Source: Dugong dugon (lineage: Eukaryota; Chordata; Mammalia; Sirenia; Dugongidae). From it: a DNA stretch of 64,000 bases. The notes under the pieces were generated by a model, which was not told the DNA's origin, ran no database searches, and was given only the letters and a program-made list of their open reading frames with translations. The stretch is taken from positions 53,254,145-53,318,144 of the forward strand of contig CM057468.1 in NCBI GenBank assembly GCA_030035585.1. Direction: 5' to 3'. Positions 45,298-56,699 of the stretch are shown here, piece by piece (positions within the stretch are counted from its first letter, which is position 1; the number at the start of each line of letters is the position of its first letter). Both the position numbers and the translations under genes were made by a program.

Positions 45298-45885
45298 TTA
45301 TGGATTGAATTGTGTCCTCCCAAAAGATAATGTTGAAGCCCTAACCCCTCACAGGTGAATGTGACCTTGTTTGGGTAAAGAGGGTTTTTCTTTGCAGATG
45401 TTATCAGTTAAGTTAATGAAACCATACCGGAATAGGGTGGGTTCTAATCCTAATACCTTCTGAGCGGTGTTTCCTAAAAGAGAAGGACAGGGAAACAGTC
45501 ATGCACACAGAGGGAAGACCCTGTGAGGATCCTTCTGTGAGCCAAGAAATGTCTGGGGCTGCCGGAAGCTGAAAGTCATCAGGAGGGTCTTTTGCTAGAG
45601 CTGACAGAGAGAGAGGGAGAGCATAGCGCTACTGACATCCTGAATTCGGACTTCCAGCCTCCAGAACCGTGAGAAAAGAGATTCCTGCGCTTTAAAGCCA
45701 CTCACTTTGTGGTAGTTTGTTAGGGTTAATGTCAGGGTTTGGGTTAGGTCTGGCGTTGGGGTAGGTCTACGGTTAGGGCTAGATTAGTGTTAGAGTCGGG
45801 TGAGAGTTTGGGGTTAGGTCTAGATTCAGAGGTAGAGTTAGGGCTACGGTATTTTATTTCAGCAGCCCAGGAAACTAAGGCAGCC
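45298..45885 (+). mobile_element. MLT1-like LTR, interrupted by a telomere-like block
   Basis: The LTR begins tgttatggattgaattgtgt and shows gaagccctaacccctcaca, ggacttccagcctccagaac and tgagaaaagagattcctg. Its closing words are split: gtggtagtttgtt ends at about 45721 and cagcagcccaggaaactaag resumes at about 45860. Between them lies the unrelated G/T-rich block at 45719-45850. Confidence 0.8.
45719..45850. repeat. Degenerate telomere-like (TTAGGG-type) block
   Basis: About 130 bp of G/T-rich sequence contains ttagggtt at 45720, gggttaggtct at 45741 and again at 45811, ggttagggct at about 45771, and gagttagggct near 45836. The spacing of the words is about 6-12 bp with many substitutions. 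It is asymmetrical, with G on the + strand, as telomere repeats are. It lies inside the end of an LTR. Confidence 0.65.
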
Positions 45886-46124
45886 TGTCTGAATATTTGT
45901 GTTTCCACAAAGAACAATCATTTCTTTACAATAATTTTTTATTCAAGTTCAAAAGAAAAGAAACTCTGACTCCCAGATACCCATCTGTTTCTATTTATTT
46001 GGTCTGGTAGGAAAGCTTTGAGATATACTTGTAGGCTGGTGTCACGTTTTAGTGCATACCCAGTGCCCTATGAAAACATATTAATAAAATATAGCCATTA
46101 ATAACAGCAACTGATACTAAACCT
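45886..46124. other. Single-copy AT-rich DNA, no feature seen
   Basis: Nothing recognisable lies between the LTR and the SINE. Confidence 0.4.
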
Positions 46125-46243
46125 TCAAACCCATTGCTGTCTAGTCAATTCCGACTCAGACTAGAACTCCCCCACAGGGTTTTCAAGGAGCGGCTGGTGG
46201 ATTTGAGCTGCGGACCTTTAACCACTGCACCACCAGGGCTCCA
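46125..46243 (-). mobile_element. AfroSINE, internally deleted
   Basis: The copy shows ccattgctgtctagtcaatt, acagggttttcaaggagc, ggctggtggatttgagctgc and the head taaccactgcaccaccaggg. The gaccctataggac part and part of the head are missing. Confidence 0.85.
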
Positions 46244-46764
46244 ACTGGTACTAGAGATCTTAAAATTATTTGAGCTAGGTTTAAAAGTAAGTGAAACTGA
46301 AAACTAAGACCGAAAATTTAACGACTGTCCTGTAATCCTACATCATTCCAGAAGATGGCACTGTTGTATAAAAACATTCCATCATTCTGTGTTAAGGAAC
46401 TGCAGAAGAAAGATTTCATCTGTCTTTTAGAAGAACCCTTCTTCCTCCAATGGACAAATCATAAGAATGTGGTGAATAATAAAGAGGGTATTTTCTTCTG
46501 TGGTTCAGTATGGATGGTGTGAGTGGGAAAGTTATTTATTTAAATACATATCTATTTGTTAATTCAAAGGCTTTTGTAGTATTAATATAGCTCATAAGCT
46601 TAACCCTCTCCCTCCCCTTTCCAAACCTTTGGTTTGAGAGAAGGGGGTCTGAGGAATCTAAGCTGTATTTTTATTTCTCTCCCTATTATTACTACTCAGA
46701 GATAAAGGTGTGAGGTGAGGGATTGACCCCTTTTTTTGGATGTTTTCCTCAGCTTGTATCTCAA
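46244..46764. other. Single-copy DNA, no feature seen
   Basis: AT-rich sequence with no recognisable gene or repeat. Confidence 0.45.
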
Positions 46765-46985
46765 GACCAGGAATTGTGTGGTGGAAAGATCATATGCTTT
46801 GCACCCAAAAAGACTTGTGCTCACATCCTGGGTTTTCCACTCATTACTTGGACAGGTTCCTTTTCTGGGGGAAATGGAGTCAGTAGCAATCTTCCAATCA
46901 CGTAGCTATAAGGAACTGGAGGGCCTGTATTCACAGCCTCGTGGCATGCCCTGCACAGAACAGATCCTCAGTAAATGTGGCTATT
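46765..46985 (+). mobile_element. MIR-like SINE, decayed
   Basis: The series gtggaaagatcatatgcttt, cacatcctgggttttccac, cattacttggacaggttcc and gatcctcagtaaatgtgg follows the MIR order with many changes. Confidence 0.6.
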
Positions 46986-47107
46986 AATATTAAAATTGAT
47001 ATTGCCATACCAAAACCAAACCCACTACCGTTGAATCTGTTCCAACTCATAGCTATCCTATAGGACAGGGAGATAGGCCCCATAGGATTTCCAAGGCTAT
47101 AAATCTT

Positions 47108-48069
47108 ATTTCATTTTTTTCCCCATACAAAAATTTATACATACACTGTTATGTGACTCTAATTGCTCTCCCCATACTGTGACAGCACATACCTCCTTTC
47201 CACCCCTGATTCCCCATGTTCATTCAGCCAGCTCCTAACCCTCTCTGCCTTTCCATCTCTCCTCTGGGCAGAAGCTGCCTGTTTAGTCTCTTGTATCTAC
47301 TTGAGCTAAGAGGCACACCCCTCACGAGTATCACTTTATGTCCCACAGTCCAGTCCAATCACTGTTTGAAGAGTTGGCCTCGAAAATTGTTTTAGTTCTG
47401 GGCTGACAGAGAATCCAGGGGCCATGCTTTCCAGGGTTTCTCCAGTCTCAGACCATTAAGTCTAGTCTTCTTACTAGTATTTGAGTTCTGCACCCCACCT
47501 TTCTCCTGCTCCATCCAGGACTCTCTGTTGTGTTCACTGTCAGGGCGGTCATTGGTGGTAGCTGGGGACCATCTAGTTCTTCTGGTCTCAGGCTGATGAA
47601 GTCTCTGGTTTATGTGGCCCTTTCTGTCTCTTGGGGGCTAATACTTTCCTTGTGTCTTTGGTGTTCTTCATTCTCCTTTACTCCACGTGGTTGGGACCAA
47701 TTGCTGCATCTTAGATGGCCACTTGCAAGCTTTTAAGACCCCCGATGCCACTCACCAAAGTAGGATGCAGAACGTTTTCTTAATAAGCTTTGTTATGCCA
47801 GTTGACCTAGATGTCCCCTGAAAGCATGGTCCCCAGACCCTTACCCTTGCTACTCTGTCCCTCAAAGTGTTTGATCGTATTCAGGAAACTTTTTAGCTTT
47901 GGTTTAGTCCAGTTGTGCTGACTTCCCCTGTACTGTGTGCTGTCCTTCCCTTCACCTAGGATAATTCTTATCTACTATGTAGTTAGTAAATAACCCTCAC
48001 CCTCCTCCCAACAGTCATAACCATCAAAGAATGTTTTCTTCTGTGTTTAAACCTGTTCTTGAGTCCTTA
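47108..48069 (-). other. L1-A 3' UTR
   Basis: This is the reverse of the first L1's 3' UTR (5804-6782), with the same pyrimidine-rich tract complementary to the G-rich run near 48000-48015, ending in a degenerate T stretch at the SINE junction. Confidence 0.82.
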
Positions 48070-50484
48070 TAATAGTGTTCTTATACAATATTTGTCCTTC
48101 TGTGACTGACTAAATTCACTCAGCATAATGACCTCCAGCTTCCTCCATGTTATGTTTCACAGCTTCATCGTTGTTCTTTATTGTTGCGTAGTATCCCACT
48201 GTGTGAATATGCCATAATTTGTTTATCCATTCATCAGTTGTTGGGCACCTAGGTTGTTTCCATCTTTTTGCTATTGTGAACAGTGCTGCAGTGAACATGG
48301 GTGTGCATGTATCTATTCGTATGACAGCTCTTATTTCTCTAGGATATATTCCAAGGAGCAGGATAGCTGGATCGTACGGTACTGCTATTTCTAGCTTTTT
48401 AAGGAAGTGCCAAATCGATTTCCAAAGTGGTTGTACCATTTTACATTCCCACCAACAGTGTATAAGTGTTCCAGTCTCTCTACAACCTCTCTAGCATTTA
48501 CTATTTTGTGTTTTTTGGATTAATGCTAGCCTTGTTGGGGTGAGATGATATCTCATTTTTGGTCTGCATTTCTCTGATGGCTAATGATCGTGAGCATTTC
48601 TTCATGTGTCTGTTAGCTGCCTGAATATTCTTCTTTGGCGAAGTGCCTGTTCATATCCTTTGTCCATTTTTTAATTGGGTTATTTGTCTTTTTGCTGTTG
48701 AGGTTTGTTGCATGTCTTGTAGATTTTAGAGATTACACGCTGATCGGATTTGGCATAGCCAAAATTTTTTTCCCAGTCTGTAGGTTGTCTTTTGACTCTT
48801 TTGTTGAAGTCTTTTGATGAGGATAAGTGTTTGATTTTTAGCTCCCATTTACCTAGTCTCTCTTCTGGTGCTTGTGCATTGTTACTTATGGTTCATATTG
48901 TGTTTATGCCATGTATTAGGGCTCCTAGCATTGTTCCCTATTTTTTCTTCCATGATCTTTATCGTTTTTAATTTTATATTTAAATCTTTGATCCATTTTG
49001 AGTTAGTTTTTGTGCATGGTGGGAAGTATGGGTCTTGTTTCAGTTTTTTTGCAGATGGATATCCAGTTATGCCAGCACCATTTGTTAAAGAGACTGTCTT
49101 TTCCCCAATTAACGGACTTTGAGCCTTTGCCAAATATCAGCTGCTCACGGGTGGATGAATTTATGTCTGAATTCTCAACTCTGTCCCATTGGTCTATGTA
49201 TCTGTTGTTGTACCAGTAGCAGGCTGTTTTGACTACTGTGGTCGTTTAATAGGTTCTAAAATCAGGTAGTGTGAGACCTCCCACTTTGTTCTTCGTCCTG
49301 AATAGTGCTTTACTTATTCGGGGCCTTTTCCCTTTCCATAGGAAGTTGGTGATTTGTTTCTCCATCCCATTAAAAAATGCCAGTGGAATTTGGATCGGGA
49401 TTGTATTGTGTCTGTAGATCGCTTTGGTAGAATTGACATTTTCACTATGTTGAATCTTCCTATCCATGAGCAAGGTATGTTTTTCCACTTATGCAGGTTT
49501 CTTTTGGTTTTTTGCAGTAGTGTCTTGTAGTTTTCAATGTATAGATCTTTTACACTTCTGGTTAGATTTATTCCTAAGTATTTTACCTTCTTGGGGGCTA
49601 TTGTAAGTGGTATTGATTTGGTGAATTCCTCTCCCAGGTTCTCTTTGTTGGTATAAAGGAATCCAACTGATTTTTGTATGTTTATCTTGTATCCGGAAAC
49701 TTTGCTGAAATCTTCTATTAGTTCTGGTAGTTTTCTTGTGGATTCTTTGGGGTTTTCTGTGTATAAGATCATATCAACTGCAGATAGAGATACTTTCTTA
49801 TTCCCTACCAATTTGGATGCACTTTATTTCTTTTTCTAGCCTAATTGCTCTGGCTAGGACATCCAGCACAATGTTGACTAAGAGTGTTGATAAAGAGCAT
49901 CCTTGTCTGGTTTCCATTCTCACGGGGAATGCTTTCAGATTCTCTCCATTTAGGATGATGTTGGGTGTTGGCTTTGTATAAATGCCCTTAATTATATTGA
50001 GGAAATTCCCTTCTATTCTTATTTTGTTGAGAGTTTTTATCATGAATGGGTGTCGGACATTGTCAAAAGCCTCTTCTGCGTCAATTAATAAGATCATGTG
50101 GTTCTTTTGTTTTATTTATGTGATGTATTACATTGGTTGTTTTTCTAATGTTGAACCATCCCTGCATACCTGGTATAAATCCCACTTGATCATGACGAAT
50201 TATTTTTTTGGTATGTTGCTGAATTCTGTTGGCTAGAATTTTGTTGAGGATTTTTGCGTCAATGTTCATGAGGGATATTTGTCTGTAATTTTCTTTTTTT
50301 TGTGGTGTCTTTACCTGGTTTTGGTATCAGGTTATTCTGGCTTCTTAGAATGAGTTTGGGAGTATTCCATCCTTTTTCATGCATTGAAATACATTTAGTA
50401 GTAGTGGTGTTAACTCATCTCTGAAAGTTTGGTAGAATTCTCCAGGGAAGCCGTCCGGGCCAGGGCTTTTATTTGTTGGGAGTT

Positions 50485-51655
50485 GTTTTTTTTTTTTTTA
50501 ATTGTACTTCAGGTGAAAGCTTACAGAACAAACAGTTTCTCATGAAACAGTAGTACACATATTGTTTTATGACATTGGTTAACAACCCCACAACATGTCA
50601 ACCCTCTCCCTTCTCAACTTTTTTTTTTGGTGAAAATATACATAACCAAAGATTAACCATTTCAAAAATTCCTACATGCACAGTTCAGTGACATCGACTA
50701 CACTCTTCCAATTGTGCTGCTATTCTCACTGAAGATGAAAGCTTACAGAACAAAATAGTTTCTCATTTAACAGGTACTACACATTGCCCTATGACAGTGG
50801 TTAACAACCTCACAACACATCAACACTATCCTTACTCAACCTTTGCTTCCCTATCACCAGCTTCCTTGTCCCCTTCTGCCTTCTGGCCCTGGCCCTTGTC
50901 ACGGGACTACTGTACTTCATTAGTCCCATTTGGTTTTATGGGGCTGTCCACTCCCAGGCTGAATGGTGAACCTTGGAGATAACTTCACCACTGAGCTAAA
51001 AGGGTGTCTGGGGGCCATACTCTCGGAGTTTCTTCTGTCTCCTTTAGGCCGGTAAATCTGGTCTTTTTTGTGTGGGATAGAATTATGCTCTATATCCTTC
51101 TCCAGCTCTGTCCAGAACCCTCTGTTGTGATCCTGGTCAGAGCAGTCAGTTGTGGTAGCCAGGCACCATCTAGCTGTACTGGACTCAGTCCGGTGGAGGC
51201 CTTGGTAGCTGTGGACAATTAGTCCTTCGGACTAATCTTTTCCTTGTATCCTGTTTTCATTCTCCCTTGCTCCCGAAGGGATGAGACCAGTGGAGTATCT
51301 TAGATGGCCGCTCACAGGCTTTTAAGACCTGAGACACTACTCACCAAGGTAGAATGTAGAACATTGTCTTTATAAACTGTGTCATGCCAATTGAGCTAGA
51401 TGTTCCCTGAGACCATGGTCCCCACAGCCCTCCGCCCAGCAATTCAGTCCCTCAGGGAGTTTGTATGTGTCTGTGGGGCATCCATGACCTTTCCTTGCAC
51501 AAGTTGTGCTAGTTTCCCCTGTATTGTGTACTGTCTCTCCCTTCACCCAAGATACCACTTATCTATTGCCTATGTAGTATTTCCCCCCCACCCCTCCCAT
51601 ACCTGGTAACCAACAAAGATTGTTACATTTTGTGTGTGAACTTTTTCATGGGTTT
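50485..51655 (-). other. L1-B 3' UTR with stacked L1 3' ends
   Basis: The first 250 bp repeat an L1 3'-end module: copy one at about 50511-50618 and copy two at about 50733-50840 (shared words gaaagcttacagaaca, ggttaacaacc). Between them a T run (50620-50629) and a third, different L1-end-like module are found. The remaining UTR to about 51655 is ordinary. Confidence 0.7.
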
Positions 51656-53335
51656 TTACAATAGAGGTCTCATACAATATTTGTCCTTTTGTGCTTGACT
51701 TATTTCACTCAGCATAATGTCCTCCAGTTTCATCCATGTTATGAGATGCTTCACAGATTCATCGATGTTCTTTCTTGTAGCATAGTACTCCATTGTGTGT
51801 ATGTACCATAGTTTGTTTATCCATTCATCTGTTGATGGGCATCTGGGTTGTTTCCATTGTTATGCTATTGTGAACAATGCTGCCATGAACATAGGTGTGC
51901 ATATGTCTATTCGAATGACGACTCTTATTTCTCTAGGATATATTCCTAGGAGTGGGATTGCTGGGTCGAATGGTATGTCTATTTCTAGCTTTCTGAGGAA
52001 GCGCCATATCGTTTCCCAAAATGGTTGTATCATTTTGCATTCCCACCAGCAGTGCATAAGAGTTCCCATCTCCCCACAGCCCCTCCAACATTTGTTATTT
52101 CCAGTGTTTTTGATTTGTGCCAGTAATGCCAGGGTGAGATGGTATCTCATTGTGCTTTTAATTTGCATTTCTCTAATGGTTAGTGATCGTGAGCATTTCC
52201 TCATGTGTCTGTTGGCATTTGAATGTCTTCTTTGGTGAAGTGTCTGTTCATTTCCTTTGTCCGTTTTTTAATAGGATTATTTGTATTTTGTTGCAAAGGT
52301 GTTGGATTTTCTTGTAGATTATGGAGATTAGAGCTTTGTCTGACTTGTACTGTCCAAAAATTTTTTCCCAGTGTGTGGGTTCTCTTTTTACTCTTTTGGT
52401 GAAGTCTTTTGAAGCGCATAGGTTTTTGATTTTTAGAAGATCCCAGTTATCTAGCTTATCTATTAGGGTTTGTGCGTTGATGGTTATGGTTTGTATTCTG
52501 TTAATGCCGTGTATTAAGGCCTGTAGTGCTGGTCCTATTTTTCTTCTATGAACTTTATAGTTTTAGGTTTTATATTCAGGTCTTTGATCCATTTTTAAGT
52601 AGTTTTTGTATACGGCGTGAGGTATGGGTCCTGTTTCATTTTTTTTGCAGATGGATATCCAGTTTTGCCGTCACCATTTGTTAAAAAGACTGTCTTTTCC
52701 CCATCTGATGGACTTTGGATCCTTGTCGAAGATTAGGTGACCACAGGTGGATGGATTTACATTTGGTTTCTCAATTCTGTTCTACTGGTCAATGTATCTG
52801 TCGTTGTACCAGTACCAGGCTGTTTTGACTACTGTAGCTGTATAGTAGGTTCTGAAGTCAGGTAGTGTGAGTCCTCCAACTTTATTCTTCTTCTTCAGTA
52901 GTGCTTTACTTATTCGGGGCTTCTTCCCTTTCCATATAAAGTTAATGATTAGTTTTTCCATCTCTTTGAAGAATGTTGTTGGTATTTGGATTGGGATTGC
53001 GTTGTATTTGTAAATTGCTTTGGGTAGAATTGTCATTTTCACAATGTTGAGTCTACCTATCCATGAGCATGGTATGTTTTTCCATTTAGGTAGATCCCTT
53101 TGGGTTTCTTGCAGTAATGTTTTGTAGTTTTCTTTGTATAGGTCTTTTACATCCCTGGTTAGATTTATTCCTAAGTATTTTATCTTTTTAGGGGCTATTA
53201 TAAATGGTATTGTTTTCCTGATTTCCTTTTCATCGTTCTCCTTATTGGTGTATAGAAATCCAACTGATTTTTGTATGTTTATCTTGTACCCTGCTACTCT
53301 GCTGAATCTTTCTATTAGTTCCAGTAGATTTCTCT
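50485..53335 (-). mobile_element. L1-B, 5'-truncated L1 inside L1-A
   Basis: L1-B is 2,851 bp. The word gttgggagtt occurs just outside both ends (50475-50484 and 53336-53345) as its target duplication. The reversed A tail is the T run at 50486-50499. The truncated 5' end at 53335 falls in ORF2 within the RT region behind the FADD motif. The ORF2 C-terminal part is seen at 53042-52782 ([19 protein letters not shown]) and 52204-51860 ([18 protein letters not shown]). Its sequence differs clearly from L1-A over the same region, so it is another subfamily. Confidence 0.9.
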
Positions 53336-54731
53336 GTTGGGAGTTTTTTAATTATCTTTTCAATCTCTTCTTTTGGTATGGGTTTATTTAGTTGTTCTAC
53401 CTCTGTTTGTGTTAGTTTAGGTAGGTAGTGAGTTTCTAGAAATTTGTCCATTTCCTCTAGGTTTTCAAATTTGTTAGTGTACAATTTTTCATAGTATTCT
53501 GTTATGATTCTTTTTATTTCAGTTGGGTCTGTTGTGATATCACTTATCTCATTTCTTACATGGGTTATCTGCTTCCTCTCCTGTTTTTCTTTTGTCAGTT
53601 TGGCCAATGGTTTATCAATTTTGTTGATCTTTTCAAAGAACCAGCTTTTGGTCTTTATAACTCTTTCAATTGTTTTTGTATTCTCTATTTCATTTAATTC
53701 TGCTCTAATTCTTATTTCCTTTCTTCTGGTGCCTGAGGGCTTCTTTTGCTGCTCTGTTTCTACTTGTTCCAGTTGTAGGGTTCATGTTTTGTTTATGGCC
53801 CTTTCTTCTTTTTATATGTGTGCATTTGTTGCTATAAACTGACCTATGAGCAGTGCATTTGTGGTGTCCCAAAGGTTCTGGTAGGATGTGTTTTTATTCT
53901 TGTTTGATTCTATGAATTTCTTTATTCCATCCTTAATTGCTTCTATAACCCAGTAGTTTTTGAGCAAGGTGTTGTTCAGTTTCCATGTGTTTGATTTTTT
54001 TTTTTCCCTTGCTTTTTCTGTTGTTGATTTCCACTTTTATGGCTTTATGGTCAGAAAACATGCTTTGTAATATTTCAATGTTTTAGATTTTGTTAAGGCT
54101 TGCTTTATAACCTAATATGTGGTCTGTTCTGGAGAATGTTCCATGTGCGTTGGAAAAGAAAGTATACTTGGCTGCTCTTGGGTGGAGTGTTCAGTATATG
54201 TCTGTGAGATCAAGTTGGTTGATTGTAGCATGTAGCTTTTCTGTATCTTTGTTGAGCTTCTTTCTGGATGTTCTGTCCTTCACCGAAAGTGGTGTGTTGA
54301 AGTCTCCTATTACTGTTGAGGAGTTGTCTATCTCTGTTTTCAGTGCTGTTAGAGATTGTTTTACGTATTTTGGAGCCCTGTCGTTGGGTGCATAAATATT
54401 TATTATAGTTCTGTCCTCCTGGTGTATTGACCCTTTAATCATTATATAGTGCCCTTCCTTATCCTTTGTGGTGGATTTTACTTTAAAGTCTATGTTGTCA
54501 GAGATTAATATTGCCACTCCTGCTCTTTTTTGAGTGTTGTTTGCTTGATATATTTTTTTCCATCCTTTGAGTTTTAGTTTGTGCCTTTAAATCTATGGTG
54601 TGTCTCTTGTAGGCAGGATATAGACAGACTGTTTTTTTTATACAATCTGCCACTCTCTGTCTCTTTATTGGTGCATTTTGTCCATTTACATTCTGCATAA
54701 TTATTAATAGGTATGAGTTTAGTGCTGTCAT

Positions 54732-55177
54732 TTTGATGTCTTTTTTGGTGTGTTGTTCACAGTTTCTTTGTTCCACTTAATTTTCTGTGCTGAGTCATTT
54801 GTCTTTATGTATTTTCTTTTCATCTTTTTTGTTGTTGTTGATTTTGTGTTTGCTGAATCTTTATATTTTTCTAGTTTTTTATTTTGACTTGTAGGATTGT
54901 TAGTTTCTTTTGTGGTTACCTTAATATTTACCCCTATTTTTCTAAGTTTATACCAGTCTTTTATTTCTTTATACCACCTTGACTTCCTGTCTTTAGAAAA
55001 ATCTATGTCTACATTTTTTAAGTCCCTCTTTTTTGTTTTAATGTTGTCATCTTCTACATATTGACATCTGTTTCCCCATTTTCAGTGTTTTAGCTTTGTT
55101 TAGTTTTATGTCTTCCCTATCTGGGTTGCTATCTGGTTGCTCTGTCCCGTCTTCTAGTCTTGGTTTGTTATCTGATG
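54732..55177 (-). other. L1-A inter-ORF spacer, 446 bp
   Basis: The A-rich (on the sense strand) spacer between the ORF1 stop and the ORF2 start has the same length within one base as that of the first L1 (1548-1994). Confidence 0.7.
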
Positions 55178-56116
55178 TTACTGATTTTCTAACCCGAGGA
55201 CTCCCTTTCGTGTTTCTTGTAATTTTAGTTTGTTTTTTTTGCAAATTCCCTAAACATCTGTTTATCTGGAAATGCCCTAATTTCACCATCATATTTGAGA
55301 GACAGTTTTGCTGGATATATAATTCTTGGCTAGGAGTTTTTTTTCCTTCAGGGCTTTATATATGTCATCTCATTGCCTTCTCGCCTGCATGGTTTCTGCT
55401 GAATAGTTCAAGCTTAATCTTATCGACTCTACTTTGTAGATGACTTTTTGTTTATCTGTAGCCATTCTTAAAATTGTCTCTTTATCTATGGGTTGACAAG
55501 TTTGATTATAATATGTCTCGGTGACTGTCTTTTGGGATCTACCTAATGTGGGGTTCGATGAGCATCTTGGATAGATATCTCATCTTCTTTCACGGTATCA
55601 GGGAAGTTTTCTGCCAACAAATCTTCAACAATTCTCTCAGTATTTTCTGTTATCCCCCCTTCTTCTGGTACTCCAATCACTTGTATGTTATTCCTCTTGA
55701 TAGAGTCCTACATAATTCTTAGGGTTTCTTCTGTTTTTTAAATCCTTTTATCTGATTTTTCCTCAAGTTGGTGTCAAGTGCTTAATCTTCAGTCTCACTA
55801 ATTCTGACTTCCATTGCCTCAGTTCTTCTCCTATGACTTTCTTTTGAGTTGTCTAATTCTGAAATTTTATTATTCATCTTCTGAATTTCTGATTGCTGTC
55901 TCTCTATGGATTCTTGCAGCCTGTTAAATTTGTCATCGTGCTCTTCTCTAATCTGTTTAATTTCCTGTATTGGGTGTTCTGCATTTTGCTTAATTTCCTT
56001 CCTAATTTCTTGAAGAGTTCTATGTATTAATGTTTTGTATTCTGCCTCTGGTAATTCCAAGAAATTTTCCTTCTCTGGAAAATTTCTAGATTATTTTGGG
56101 TGCTTGCTGAAGCCAT
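55178..56116 (-). pseudogene. L1-A ORF1, broken
   Basis: The ORF starts at the ATG at 56116 and ended at a stop at 55178 (313 codons), as judged against the first L1. The coiled-coil region is open at 56060-55782 (LHRT-like then EIKQIREEHDDKFNRL, QSEIQKMNNKISELDNS). The RNA-binding C-terminal part from 55780 to 55178 is present in DNA but shifted and stopped several times. The protein would bind L1 RNA. Confidence 0.82.
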
Positions 56117-56360
56117 CATGGACTGCCTCTTTATGTGATTTGATATTGACTGTTGTGTCTGAGCCATCAATAAGTTATTATATTTATTTATTTTATGTTT
56201 GCTTACTGTGTCCTAACTTCTTGTTTTGTTTTGATATGCCAACACTGTAAATCTTTATGGAAGCTGACTGCCACATCTCCCACAGAGTGGCTGGTAAGTT
56301 AGAATCAATGACCTTTTGATTAGCAGCTGAGTGCTTAACCACTGTGCCACCTGGGCTCCT

Positions 56361-56699
56361 CTGATATTGCCATAGGATAGGACAAATTGATCAAACTGTT
56401 CCATGATTAATTTCTTGTCTTATTCAATCTGGAACATTGCCTTAAGCTAGGTAAGAAAATTTTCAGCCTTGAGGTGGGATTTGGCATATTTCTTAAAGAA
56501 GTATGAACCCCAGCAACTACTTCAAAATAATACGCATACACTGGAGTATGGAGTACCATCTTCACCTGAAACAAAATACTGTTTTAGTGAATCAAGATAA
56601 TTGTTATTATTTAAGCAAATGTGTTGATAGAGTGTTCATGTTTACCCCACAAACGCACTCACTTTACAGATAGGAAATCCAGGTCCAGCAAGTGTTTTG
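56361..56699. other. Single-copy DNA, no feature seen
   Basis: No gene or repeat is recognised. Confidence 0.4.

Larger units (their letters stand above)
48070..54731 (-). pseudogene. L1-A ORF2, broken and interrupted by L1-B
   Basis: ORF2 probably starts at the ATG at 54731 (MTALNSYLLIIMQNVNGQN). The endonuclease is partly open at 54517-54191 (AILISDNIDFKVKSTTKD, then VIGDFNTPLS with the catalytic Asp and Asn of GDFN). The RT front is open at 53607 to about 53346 and continues after L1-B from 50484. RT blocks follow near 50269-49798 ([23 protein letters not shown]). The FADD block is degenerate at about 49752-49765. The C-terminal end lies at 48439-48070. Many shifts occur. Confidence 0.85.
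47108..56247 (-). mobile_element. L1-A, nearly full-length L1 carrying a second L1
   Basis: L1-A is read on the - strand and occupies 56247-53336 and 50484-47108, about 6.3 kb without its passenger. It has a short 5' leader, ORF1, a 446-bp spacer, ORF2, a 3' UTR and a T-rich stretch at about 47110-47120 (the reversed A tail). It belongs to the same family as the L1 at the window start. The 8-bp target duplication taakatctt-type word (taaatctt) flanks it. Both ORFs are disrupted, and ORF2 is cut by L1-B. Confidence 0.9.
47008..56360 (-). mobile_element. AfroSINE, split by L1-A
   Basis: The tail half is at about 47008-47107 (aaacccactaccgttgaatc, cctataggacaggg, atttccaaggctataaatct). The head half is at about 56248-56360 (taaatctttatggaagctga, gattagcagctgagtgct, ccactgtgccacctgggc). 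The word taaatctt occurs at both edges (47100-47107 and 56248-56255) as the target duplication of the L1. The two halves join exactly when the L1 is removed. Confidence 0.88.
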
